From Pseudonocardia sp. HH130629-09 (lineage in GTDB: Bacteria > Actinomycetota > Actinomycetes > Mycobacteriales > Pseudonocardiaceae), in assembly GCF_001294645.1 (NCBI RefSeq), contig NZ_CP011868.1, forward strand, positions 2,046,001 through 2,110,000: DNA of 64,000 bases, written 5' to 3'. A program made the translations under genes and the position numbers. This document shows positions 36,742 to 44,729 of this stretch, in pieces (within the stretch, counting starts at the first letter, position 1; the number at the start of each line of letters is the position of its first letter). A model generated the notes under the pieces. The model was not told the DNA's origin and searched no databases. It saw only the letters and a list, made by a program, of their open reading frames with translations.

Positions 36742-37714
36742 CGATCGCGGTCACCAGGTCGAACGGCGTCACGTCGAACGCCGGGTTGTAGACCGGGGTC
36801 CCGGGCAGGGTGAGCAGGGTGCCGCCGTGCTCGCGGACCTCGTCGGCCCCCCGCTGCTCGACGACGATGTCCGCGCCGGTCGGGGTGTGCGGGTCGATCG
36901 TCTCCTCCGGCGCGACCACCACGAACGGGACCCCGGACCGGGCCGCGGCGCAGGCCAGCATGTAGGTCCCGATCTTGTTCGTGACGTCGCCGTTGGCCGC
37001 GATCCTGTCGGCCCCGACGAACACCGCGTCGACCAGCCCCGAGGCGATCGCCGCGGGGCCCGCCGAGTCGACGCACAGCCGGTGCGGCGCCCCGGCCGCC
37101 GCCAGCTCCCACACGGTCAGCCGCGCACCCTGCAGCAGCGGGCGCGTCTCGCACGCCAGCACGTCGGCCAGCGCGCCGCGCTCGTGCAGCCGCAGGATCG
37201 CCCCCAGCGCGGTGCCGCCGTCGCCGGTGGCCAGCGGGCCGGTGTTGCACACGGTCAGCGCCCGCAGCGGGCGGTCCGGGCACAGCTCCTGCGCCAGGTC
37301 CGCGGCCCGGTCGGTCGCCGCGGCGTTGACCCGGGCGGCCTCCGCGGCCACCGCCCGTGCCTGTGCCAGCACCGCTGCCGGTCCGCCGTCGAGGGCCTCC
37401 AGGGCGCTCGCGACCCCCAGCCCCAATGGGACGGCGGTGGGCCGGGCGACCGCGATCCGCTCGGCCGCGGCCCGCACCGCGGCGACGGCGACCGGCGTCG
37501 CGGTGCCGTGCAGGTGCGCGGCCAGCGCGACCCCGAAGGCGCCGGTGATGCCCAGGCTCGGGGCACCGCGCACGGCCAGCGACCGGATCGCCTCGATCAG
37601 CTCGTCGACGGTGCGCAGGTACAGGTGCTCGGTCGCGGCGGGCAGCGCGCGCTGGTCCAGCAGGACCACCGCCGGGCCGCCCTCGTCGTCGCCGGCCCAG
37701 TCCACGATCCGCAT
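36659..37714 (-). CDS. mtnA: S-methyl-5-thioribose-1-phosphate isomerase
   Basis: 351-residue aldose-ketose isomerase that converts methylthioribose-1-phosphate, or 5-deoxyribose-1-phosphate in the related shunt, to the ribulose form. Family signatures are VRGAPSLGITGAFGVALAAH near residue 50, the catalytic Cys in LTVCNTGPLAT and catalytic Asp in FVGADRIAANGDVTNKIGTY. I choose ATG 37714, which has GGGAGG 9 nt upstream, over ATG 37735. The last 83 bp overlap the aldolase gene tail to tail. No mtnK or mtnB is in the window. Confidence 0.9.
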   Translation of the reverse strand: MRIVDWAGDDEGGPAVVLLDQRALPAATEHLYLRTVDELIEAIRSLAVRGAPSLGITGAFGVALAAHLHGTATPVAVAAVRAAAERIAVARPTAVPLGLGVASALEALDGGPAAVLAQARAVAAEAARVNAAATDRAADLAQELCPDRPLRALTVCNTGPLATGDGGTALGAILRLHERGALADVLACETRPLLQGARLTVWELAAAGAPHRLCVDSAGPAAIASGLVDAVFVGADRIAANGDVTNKIGTYMLACAAARSGVPFVVVAPEETIDPHTPTGADIVVEQRGADEVREHGGTLLTLPGTPVYNPAFDVTPFDLVTAIVTEEQAWGPGSSPAPSPAGRRTAGAPR

Positions 37715-37814
37715 CGCCCGCACCCTCCCGGGCATCCGCCTCGGGTGCCCGGCAGAACCTATCGCGGTGCCGGAGACGACAGGGGCCGACTGCGGCCCCT
37801 GTCACGGCGGGCAC

Positions 37815-39167
37815 TCACCGTTTGGGCGGGGCCACCCGGTAGACCGCACCGGCGTCGTCGTCGGTCACGTAGACCGCTCCGTCCGGCCCGGCGACGGCGG
37901 CGACCGGCCGCCCCCAGCGCGCTCCCGACGGGTCCTGGAACCCGCCGACCAGGGTCTGCTGCGCGCCGAGGCGCCCGTCCTGCCACGGGAAGAACGACAC
38001 CTCCGGTGCCCGCGGCGGGTCCGCGTTCCAGGAGCCGTGCACCCCGGCCAGCGCTCCGGCCGCGTACGGCGCGGGCAGCGCGCCCTCGGTGAACGACAGC
38101 CCCAGCGGCGCCGAGTGCGCCGGGAACGACTGCTCCATCGGGGTCAGTGCCGCGCAGTCCATCGCGCGCCCGCCGGGGTTGAGCTCGGCGTCGGCCACCA
38201 GTGCGACGTCGGTGAAGTCCTGCGCGGACCCCGCGAGGCCCGGGTCGGTGTCCGGATCCGGGTTGCAGAACGGCCAGCCCAGCTCGCGGCCCGGGGTGAG
38301 CCGGGCCAGCGGCTCGGCCGGGTGGTCGGTCACGTAGCCGTCGACGACCTCCCCGAACGACGAGCCGGTGTCGTCGCCGTAGGGCCGGTCGTAGGGGTAG
38401 GGCACGTTGTCGCGGCCGTTGACCGCGGTCCAGACCGCGCCGTCGGGGGCGGTGGCGAGCCCGGTGCCGTTGCGGACGCCGGTCGCGAACGGCGCGGCGG
38501 GCCCGCCGGTGGGCGGCATCCGCAGGATCGACGCGCGCGGCGGAGTGGCGTCCCGGTCGGCGACCGAGATGTTGCCGGTCGAGCCGACCGAGACGTAGAC
38601 CGCGCCGTCCGGGCCGACGGTGACCGACTTCAGCTCGTGGCCGTAGGCGCCGCGCAGGTCGGGGGAGTTGGCATCGGGCAGGCCGGGCACGACGACCCGC
38701 CGCCCGGTCGCCACGCCGCGCGCCCAGGTGAAGGCGGACACCTGGTTCGACTCGGCGACGTAGAGGGTCGTGCCGTCCGGGGAGAACGCCAGCCCGTGCG
38801 GCTGGGTGAGCCCGGTCAGCAGCGGCCGTTGCGCACCGGTGCGCGACAGCGCCAGCACCCGGCCGTCGTCGGGCACCGAGACGAGCAGCTCACCGTCGGG
38901 GCTCCACACGGCCAGCCGGGCGTTCGGGACGCGGGCGAACACCGACATCGTCCAGCCGGCCGGGACGAGTGCGTCGCGGGGCTCGTCGAACGGGGCGGTC
39001 GCGGCCCCGGGCGGCACCGACACCGGGACCGGCACCAGGCCCGCACCCGCCGCGGCGACCGGGGCCTCGGCGCCGGACACCGCGTTGGTCACCGGGTTGG
39101 GGCCGGTGTCGCAGGCGGCGAGCAGGGGCAGCGTGACCAGGGCGGCCAGCCAGGGGGCGATCCGCAT
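37815..39167 (-). CDS. PQQ-dependent sugar dehydrogenase-like lipoprotein
   Basis: 450 residues. The N-terminus is a lipoprotein signal with lipobox LLAAC (Cys19), so the enzyme should be membrane-anchored outside the cell. The rest is a six-bladed beta-propeller of the glucose/sorbosone dehydrogenase type, with repeats such as HGLAFSPDGTTLYVAES, NGTGLATAPDGAVWTAVNG, GWPFCNPDPDTDPG and a final AAVAGPDGAVYVTDDDAGAV. The catalytic base His is not assigned with confidence. Whether it binds PQQ is unknown, and no PQQ synthesis genes are nearby. Confidence 0.78.
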   Translation of the reverse strand: MRIAPWLAALVTLPLLAACDTGPNPVTNAVSGAEAPVAAAGAGLVPVPVSVPPGAATAPFDEPRDALVPAGWTMSVFARVPNARLAVWSPDGELLVSVPDDGRVLALSRTGAQRPLLTGLTQPHGLAFSPDGTTLYVAESNQVSAFTWARGVATGRRVVVPGLPDANSPDLRGAYGHELKSVTVGPDGAVYVSVGSTGNISVADRDATPPRASILRMPPTGGPAAPFATGVRNGTGLATAPDGAVWTAVNGRDNVPYPYDRPYGDDTGSSFGEVVDGYVTDHPAEPLARLTPGRELGWPFCNPDPDTDPGLAGSAQDFTDVALVADAELNPGGRAMDCAALTPMEQSFPAHSAPLGLSFTEGALPAPYAAGALAGVHGSWNADPPRAPEVSFFPWQDGRLGAQQTLVGGFQDPSGARWGRPVAAVAGPDGAVYVTDDDAGAVYRVAPPKR

Positions 39168-39264
39168 GAACCCGACGCTACGGCCGGAAGCGGTCCGTCG
39201 CGCGGCGGGGGCGCGCGGGCCGGCGGACGGGCCCGGGCCCGGGCCCGACCGGCCCGGGCTCGGG

Positions 39265-40152
39265 CTACCGGGTGCCGGCGCGGGTGTCGCCGGGGATGCC
39301 GGCCTGCTGTCCCGCCCCGGCGAGGTGGTCCAGGGCCAGCGTCGCGAACGCGGCGGGCACCTCGATCTGGGGCATGTGCCCCACTCGGCCGAACACGTGC
39401 GTCGTGACCTGCGGGAGCCGGCTCGCCGCCCGCAGCTGGGCCGCGGGCAGGATCAGGTCCCGCTCGCCCCACACGACCAGCGTCGGCTTCGGCGCGCGGG
39501 CGAACGCGTCGAGCAGCGCCCGCCGCCAGCCCGGGCGGACGCCGCGGACGGTGCCCAGCTCGGCCGCGACCTCGGCGAAGGTCTGCGCGAACTCCGGCCG
39601 CCGCGCGATCTCCACGGCGCGGGCGACACGCTCGTCGGTGACCAGGGAGCCGTCGACGAACAGGGAACGCTCCGAGCGTCGGGCGGCCGCGGCGTCGAGG
39701 TGGCCCAGCAGGAACCGGCCGAGCAGCGGCACCCCGATGACCCGCAGCGCGGGCGTCACCTCTGCGCCGAACCCGGCCGGGTCGGCCAGCACCAGCGAGA
39801 CGACGCGCTCCGGGTGCCGGGTGGAGATCAGCAGCGCGACGGCGCCGCCGAGCGAGTTGCCCATGACGTGCGCCGGCCGGGTCTCGCCGAGCGCGTCGAG
39901 GGTGGCGAGCGCGGTGTCGGCGAGCTTCTCCAGCGTCGCCGGGCCGGGGACCCGGTCGGAGTGACCGAACCCGGCCAGGTCGACCGCGACCACCCGGTAC
40001 CGGGACAGGAACTCGTGCTGCGGGTCCCAGTCCTCGAGGCTCCGGCCGATCCCGTGCAGCAGCAGGACCGGCTCACCCGCCGGGTCACCGGACTCGCGGA
40101 CCCGGATCCGGGTGCCCCCGACGTCGACGAAGCGGGGCTGCGGGACGGTCAT
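39265..40152 (-). CDS. Alpha/beta hydrolase of the monooxygenase operon
   Basis: 295 residues. Oxyanion strand VLLLHGIGRSLEDWD, nucleophile elbow HVMGNSLGGAVAL, acid region LVVWGERDLILPAAQ and late His in FGRVGHMPQIE are all present, so the triad appears complete. ATG at 40152 overlaps the SDR stop by 4 bp. With the Baeyer-Villiger-type monooxygenase upstream, it could hydrolyse the ester or lactone product. The equivalent in the mycobacterial mymA operon is an esterase (LipR). Confidence 0.85.
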   Translation of the reverse strand: MTVPQPRFVDVGGTRIRVRESGDPAGEPVLLLHGIGRSLEDWDPQHEFLSRYRVVAVDLAGFGHSDRVPGPATLEKLADTALATLDALGETRPAHVMGNSLGGAVALLISTRHPERVVSLVLADPAGFGAEVTPALRVIGVPLLGRFLLGHLDAAAARRSERSLFVDGSLVTDERVARAVEIARRPEFAQTFAEVAAELGTVRGVRPGWRRALLDAFARAPKPTLVVWGERDLILPAAQLRAASRLPQVTTHVFGRVGHMPQIEVPAAFATLALDHLAGAGQQAGIPGDTRAGTR

Positions 40153-41018
40153 CGCGCCCCCGCCGATCGCGCGGACTTCGCGTTCCCCGAGGCGCCGACG
40201 ATCTTCGCGAAGATCCGGATGCTGTTCGCCGGGGCGAGCCTGGCCAGCAGGTCCGGGACCTTGGCGCTGATCCCGATGAGCAGCCGCGGGCGGCGCTTCT
40301 CGATGGCGTCGACGATCAGCTCGGCGGCCTTCTCGGCGGGGAAGGTCAGCAGCTTCTCGAAGTCCTTCTTCCCGCGCTCGGCCTCCTCGGCCGGGATGTT
40401 CACCCCGACCCGGGCGCTCGCGGCGATCCCGGTCCGGATGCCGCCCGGGTGCACCGTGGTGACGCTCGCGCCGACCTGGGCGAGCTCGGCGCGCAGCGCC
40501 TCGGAGAAGCCGCGGATCGCGAACTTCGACGACGAGTACGCCGACTGCCCCGGCGGGGCGATCAGCCCGAACAGGCTGGACACGTTGACCACGTGCGCGC
40601 CGGGGCGCGCGGTCAGCGCGGGCAGCAGGGCGTGGGTCAGCCGCACCGGGGCGCGGAAGTTGACGTCCATGACCCAGTCGAACTCGTCGGGGGTCAGCCG
40701 GGCGAAGTCCCCGCCGAGCGCGACGCCGGCGTTGTTGACCAGCAGCCTGATCTCCGGGTGACCGGCCAGGATCCGGGCCGCCAGCGCGTCGACGGCCTCG
40801 CGGTCGGCCAGGTCGACGGTCTCGGTGGTCACCGACAGGCCGGGGTGCTTCGCGCGGATCGCGGCGGCGACGGTGTCGAGCCGGTCGCCGTCGCGGTCGA
40901 CGAGCACGAGGTCGCTGCCGCGTTCGCCCAGGAGCTTCGCGACGTGCTCGCCCATGCCGCCGGCGGCGCCGGTGACGACGGCGGTGCCCTCGGCGAAACG
41001 GAACGGTGAGCGGGCCAT
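40149..41018 (-). CDS. Short-chain dehydrogenase/reductase
   Basis: 289 residues, classical SDR. Cofactor motif VVTGAAGGMGEHVAK (residues 14-28), LLVNNAGVALG, catalytic Ser in VVNVSSLFGLI and YSSSKFAIRGF with Tyr and Lys. The C-terminal extension ISAKVPDLLARLAPANSIRI is typical of SDRs in mycobacterial-type operons. ATG at 41018 shares one base with the monooxygenase stop, and the 3' end overlaps the hydrolase gene by 4 bp. It would oxidise an alcohol or reduce a ketone in the same pathway as the monooxygenase. Confidence 0.88.
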   Translation of the reverse strand: MARSPFRFAEGTAVVTGAAGGMGEHVAKLLGERGSDLVLVDRDGDRLDTVAAAIRAKHPGLSVTTETVDLADREAVDALAARILAGHPEIRLLVNNAGVALGGDFARLTPDEFDWVMDVNFRAPVRLTHALLPALTARPGAHVVNVSSLFGLIAPPGQSAYSSSKFAIRGFSEALRAELAQVGASVTTVHPGGIRTGIAASARVGVNIPAEEAERGKKDFEKLLTFPAEKAAELIVDAIEKRRPRLLIGISAKVPDLLARLAPANSIRIFAKIVGASGNAKSARSAGAR

Positions 41019-42634
41019 CAGGAGGCCACCTCCTGCTGTGCGGCCGCCGGGACGGCGGTGCCGGTTCCGCTGCCGGTTCCGCTGCCGGTCGTGGTGTCGG
41101 CGGCGATGCCGGCCGCGGTCGGGGTGGGGACGCGGGCGTCGCGGGCGCCCAGCGCCGAGGCGGGGGTGAGGATCATGTCCCGCTTGAGGTCGGCCCGACC
41201 GAGCCCGACGGCGTCGAGGAAGAAGTTCTGGTGCAGTCGCCACGGGTCCTTGCGGCCCTGGCGGGGGAACAGGTGCTCGGAGCGCTTCACGTAGTTCGAC
41301 TCGATGTCGAGCAGCGGGCGGTCCGGCGAGACGGTCGGGGCCGGGGTGGCGATCGCGATCCGCTCGCGGTCCATCAGCGCCAGCAGCTTCGGCACGTAGC
41401 GGGCGACGAGGTCGGCGCGCAACGTCCAGGACGCGTTGATGTAGCCGATGCAGAACGCCAGGTTCGGAATGCCCGAGAGCATCAGGCCGCGGTAGGTGAC
41501 GGTCTTGCCGATGTCCACCTGCTCGCCGTCGACGTGGATCGTGATGCCGCCCAGCGGGCTCAGCGACAGCCCGGTCGCCGAGACGATCACGTCGGCCTCC
41601 AGCTCCTCGCCGGAGCGCAGCCGGATGCCGTTGGCGGTGATCCGGTCGATGTGGTCGGTGACGACCGAGGCGTCCCCACGGTTGATCGACTTGTAGAAGT
41701 CGCCCTCCGGGATGACGCACAGGCGCTGGTCCCACGGGTCGTAACTCGGGGTGAAGTGCTGGTCGACGTAGGCCTCGTCCTTGAGGAACTTCAGGGCGAG
41801 CCCGCGCAGGACCTTCTTCACCCGCTCCGGGCGGCGCCGGGCGAGCTGGTAGAACGCCTGGGTCAGCGTCACGTACTGCAGGCGCAGGATGGCGTGCGCG
41901 AGCTTCGCGGGCAGGAAGCGGCGGAGCTGGTCGGCGACCGGGTCCTTGCTGGGCAGAACCGTCAGGTACGACGGCGAGCGCTGCAGCATGGTGACGTGCC
42001 CGGCCCGGGCGGCCAGCGACGGGATCAGGGTGACGGCGGTGGCGCCGGAGCCGATGACGACGACCTTCTTGCCGGTGTAGTCCAGGTCCTCCGGCCAGAA
42101 CTGCGGGTGCACCCAGGTGCCGGCGAAGTCCTCCCGGCCCGGGAACTCGGGCTGGAAGCCCCGGTCGTAGTCGTAGTAGCCCGAGCACATGAACAGGAAC
42201 GAGCAGGTGTAGCGCTTCGGGCCGTCGGCAGTGGTGGTCTCGACGGTCCACCGCGCGGTGGTGGAGTCCCAGGAGGCGTCGACGACCTTCGTGCCGAACC
42301 GGATCCGCTCGGTCACGCCGTACTCGCGGGCGGTCTCGGTGATGTAGCGGCGGATGTCGGCGCCGTCGGCGATCGACTTCGGCTCGCGCCACGGCCGGAA
42401 CGGGTAGGCCAGGGTGAACATGTCCGAGTCCGAGCGGATGCCCGGGTAGCGGAACAGGTCCCAGGTGCCCCCGATGTTCTCGCGGCCCTCCAGGATCACG
42501 TAGTCCTTGCCGGGCAGTTCCTGGTGCAGCCGGGCCGCCGCACCGATACCGGAGAGCCCGGCCCCCACGATGATCACGTCGCGGTGCTCGACGGCGGTGC
42601 CGTCCGGAGAGGGTGTCGTACCGGCCTGGGTCAT
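41018..42634 (-). CDS. Flavin monooxygenase, Baeyer-Villiger type (MymA/EthA-like)
   Basis: 538 residues. FAD motif DVIIVGAGLSGIGAAARL near residue 22, the type I Baeyer-Villiger fingerprint FAGTWVHPQFWP (FxGxxxHxxxWP), then NADPH motif VVVIGSGATAVTLIPSLAA. The C-terminal 40 residues are Thr/Gly/Ala-rich. ATG 42634 has GAGGAGG upstream. It leads an operon with SDR and hydrolase genes and is divergent from an AraC-type regulator, the same plan as mycobacterial mymA/virS. The reaction is oxygen insertion into a ketone or aldehyde; the substrate is not known. Confidence 0.88.
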   Translation of the reverse strand: MTQAGTTPSPDGTAVEHRDVIIVGAGLSGIGAAARLHQELPGKDYVILEGRENIGGTWDLFRYPGIRSDSDMFTLAYPFRPWREPKSIADGADIRRYITETAREYGVTERIRFGTKVVDASWDSTTARWTVETTTADGPKRYTCSFLFMCSGYYDYDRGFQPEFPGREDFAGTWVHPQFWPEDLDYTGKKVVVIGSGATAVTLIPSLAARAGHVTMLQRSPSYLTVLPSKDPVADQLRRFLPAKLAHAILRLQYVTLTQAFYQLARRRPERVKKVLRGLALKFLKDEAYVDQHFTPSYDPWDQRLCVIPEGDFYKSINRGDASVVTDHIDRITANGIRLRSGEELEADVIVSATGLSLSPLGGITIHVDGEQVDIGKTVTYRGLMLSGIPNLAFCIGYINASWTLRADLVARYVPKLLALMDRERIAIATPAPTVSPDRPLLDIESNYVKRSEHLFPRQGRKDPWRLHQNFFLDAVGLGRADLKRDMILTPASALGARDARVPTPTAAGIAADTTTGSGTGSGTGTAVPAAAQQEVAS

Positions 42635-42699
42635 GTGGTCCTCCTCATCGGGCGCGTCCGCGCTGACTACCTCTGTCGACCGGGGTCCAGTCTGCCCCA

Positions 42700-42743
42700 A
42701 ACCTACCCGGAGTAACTTGACCTGGCGCGACAACAACTTACCC
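42700..42743. promoter_or_regulatory. Candidate AraC/VirS-type binding repeats
   Basis: Three similar 9-mers lie in the divergent gap: AACCTACCC (42700), AACTTGACC (42714) and AACTTACCC (42735). The last two start 21 bp apart, two helical turns, the usual spacing of direct half-sites for AraC-family activators. They precede both the regulator and the monooxygenase operon. Confidence 0.45.
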
Positions 42744-42752
42744 TCGGACGAC

Positions 42753-43805
42753 ATGGGAACCGGATCACTCACCCGGGCGAGGGCGTTGCGCGGGTTCGTC
42801 GCGCTGGTCGGGGAGCTGGGCGGCGACGGCGCCGAGCTCTTCGCCCGGTTCCGGATCCCGATCGACGCCGTCGAGGGCAACGACCCGGACGCACTGGTCC
42901 CGACCCGCTCGGTCGCCAGGGTGCTGGAGACCGCCGCCGCCGAGCTGGGCTGCGGCGACCTCGGGCTGCGCCTCGCGCAGCGGCAGGGCCCGGAGATCCT
43001 CGGCCCGCTGGCCGTCGCCGTCGAGGCGTCCCCGACGCTGGGGGCCGCCCTGGACTGCGCCTCGCGCTACCTCTACGTGCACAGCCCGGTGCTGACCGTC
43101 GGCGCGGTGCCCGACCCGGAGGGCGTGCGGGGGGTGACCGGCGTGGCGTACGGCAGCACCGAGCCGCTCCCGCCGCAGGTCGCCGACCTCGGCACGGGGG
43201 TGCTGCACCGGATCGTGAGCCTGCTGGCCGGCGGGCCCTACGGCCTGCGCTCGGTGCACCTGCCGCACGAGGCACCGCCTGCCCCGGAGCGGTTCCGCGA
43301 GTTCTTCGGGGCCGAGGTCCGCTTCGACCGGCCGGCCGCGGTCCTGCGGGTGCCCGGCGACCTGCTGCGACGGCCGGTGGCCGGTGGGGACGAGACCGTA
43401 CGGGCCATCGCGATCGAGTACCTGGAGACCCATTTCGCGCGCCCCGGCCGCACCGTCACCGACCGGGTGCGGGCCGCGGTCGACCGGTCGCTGGGCACCG
43501 GGCCGGTGCGCATCGGCTCGGTGGCCCGGCTGCTGCGGGTGCACCCGCGGACCCTGCAACGCCACCTCGCGGCCGAGGGCACGACCTTCGAGACCGTCGT
43601 CGACGAGGCGCGTCGGGACACCGCCGAGCGGCTCATCCTGCGGACCGACCTGCCGTTCACCCAGGTCGCGGCCATGGTGGGGCTGGCCGAGCAGTCCGCG
43701 CTGTCGCGGGCGGCGCGGCGCTGGTTCGGCGAGTCGCCCCGCGCCCTGCGCCGGGCCGGCCCGGGCGGGCTGCCGGCGCCCCCGGTGCCGGCCGCCCACG
43801 GGTGA
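42753..43805 (+). CDS. AraC-family regulator, VirS-like
   Basis: 350 residues. The N-terminal region (about 20-205) matches the arabinose-binding-like domain of the VirS/ArgR type, with LGLRLAQRQGPEILGPLAVA near residue 75. The C-terminal AraC helix-turn-helix region (about 255-340) has IGSVARLLRVHPRTLQRHL and LPFTQVAAMVGLAEQSALS. ATG at 42753 is the first good start after the operator repeats. Divergent position makes the monooxygenase operon its target, as VirS controls mymA in Mycobacterium tuberculosis. Confidence 0.85.
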   Translation: MGTGSLTRARALRGFVALVGELGGDGAELFARFRIPIDAVEGNDPDALVPTRSVARVLETAAAELGCGDLGLRLAQRQGPEILGPLAVAVEASPTLGAALDCASRYLYVHSPVLTVGAVPDPEGVRGVTGVAYGSTEPLPPQVADLGTGVLHRIVSLLAGGPYGLRSVHLPHEAPPAPERFREFFGAEVRFDRPAAVLRVPGDLLRRPVAGGDETVRAIAIEYLETHFARPGRTVTDRVRAAVDRSLGTGPVRIGSVARLLRVHPRTLQRHLAAEGTTFETVVDEARRDTAERLILRTDLPFTQVAAMVGLAEQSALSRAARRWFGESPRALRRAGPGGLPAPPVPAAHG

Positions 43806-43874
43806 CCATCACCGACCGGGGTGGCAGGGTGCTCACCACGGTCGCCCGACGATGGGCCGACGAAGGGGGTACGC

Positions 43875-44672
43875 GTGTCCGACGCGGTGCTGCTCACCCG
43901 GCTCGACGGCCCGGTGCTCACCCTCACGCTGAACCGCCCGCACCGGCGCAACGCGATCGACCGGGCGCTGTGGGACGCCCTCGGCGAGGCGCTGCACCGG
44001 GCCACCGTCGACGATGCGGTCCGCGCGGTCGTCGTCACCGGCGCCGGTGGTGCCTTCTGCGGCGGCGCCGACCTCGACCCGGCTGCCCGCGGGGTGGACG
44101 CCGAGCACCCGACACGGCTGATGCGGCGGATCAACGACGTCGCGCTGGCGCTGCACGAGCTGCCGGTGCCGTCCGTCGCGGTCGTCGACGGTGTCGCCGT
44201 CGGTGCCGGGTGGAACCTCGCACTGGGCTGTGACCTCGTCGTCGCCACTCCCGCGGCGCGGTTCTCCCAGATCTTCGCCCGCCGCGGCCTGTCGGTGGAC
44301 TTCGGCGGGACCTGGCTGCTGCCCCGGCTGGTGGGGATGCAGCAGGCCAAGCGGCTCGCGCTGCTCGCCGAGACGATCGGCGCCGAGGAGGCGCACGCGC
44401 TCGGCCTGGTCACCTGGGTCGTCGACGGCGACGAGCTGCCCGCGTTCGTCGCCGACATCGCCGGCCGGCTCGCGGACGGACCGCCGGTCGCGCTGGCCAG
44501 GGACAAGGCGATGCTGCACGCCGCGACCCGGTCGTCGTTCGCCGAGGCACTCGACGCCGAGGCCACCTCGCAGGCGATCAACTTCGTCACCGACGCCCCC
44601 GAGGGGATCGCCGCGTTCGTGGAGCGCCGTGACCCCGGGTTCGACGGGCGGTGGCGGTTCGACCGGGCCTAG
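43875..44672 (+). CDS. Enoyl-CoA hydratase/isomerase family protein
   Basis: 265-residue crotonase-fold protein. LNRPHRRNAIDRALWDAL at residues 16-33, oxyanion-hole strand VVTGAGGAFCGGADLD near 55-70, and DGVAVGAGWNLALGCDLVVA near 105. FARRGLSVDFGGTWLLPRLV shows Asp rather than the usual Glu in the second catalytic position, so the exact reaction (hydration, isomerisation or other) is open. GTG 43875 has GAAGGGGG upstream. The stop is TAG inside a CTAG that later became an IS target, so the gene itself is intact. Confidence 0.85.
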   Translation: MSDAVLLTRLDGPVLTLTLNRPHRRNAIDRALWDALGEALHRATVDDAVRAVVVTGAGGAFCGGADLDPAARGVDAEHPTRLMRRINDVALALHELPVPSVAVVDGVAVGAGWNLALGCDLVVATPAARFSQIFARRGLSVDFGGTWLLPRLVGMQQAKRLALLAETIGAEEAHALGLVTWVVDGDELPAFVADIAGRLADGPPVALARDKAMLHAATRSSFAEALDAEATSQAINFVTDAPEGIAAFVERRDPGFDGRWRFDRA

Positions 44673-44729
44673 GTGTGATGTCCAGGCAGGTTGGGGCCTG
44701 TCTCGTGATCGGTGTTTCGGCGTCGTTGC

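Noticed and set aside
42635..42880. N-terminal extension of the monooxygenase to 42880
   Set aside because: It would run through the divergent promoter region and into the AraC-type gene. ATG 42634 has a strong GAGGAGG site and directly precedes the FAD motif.
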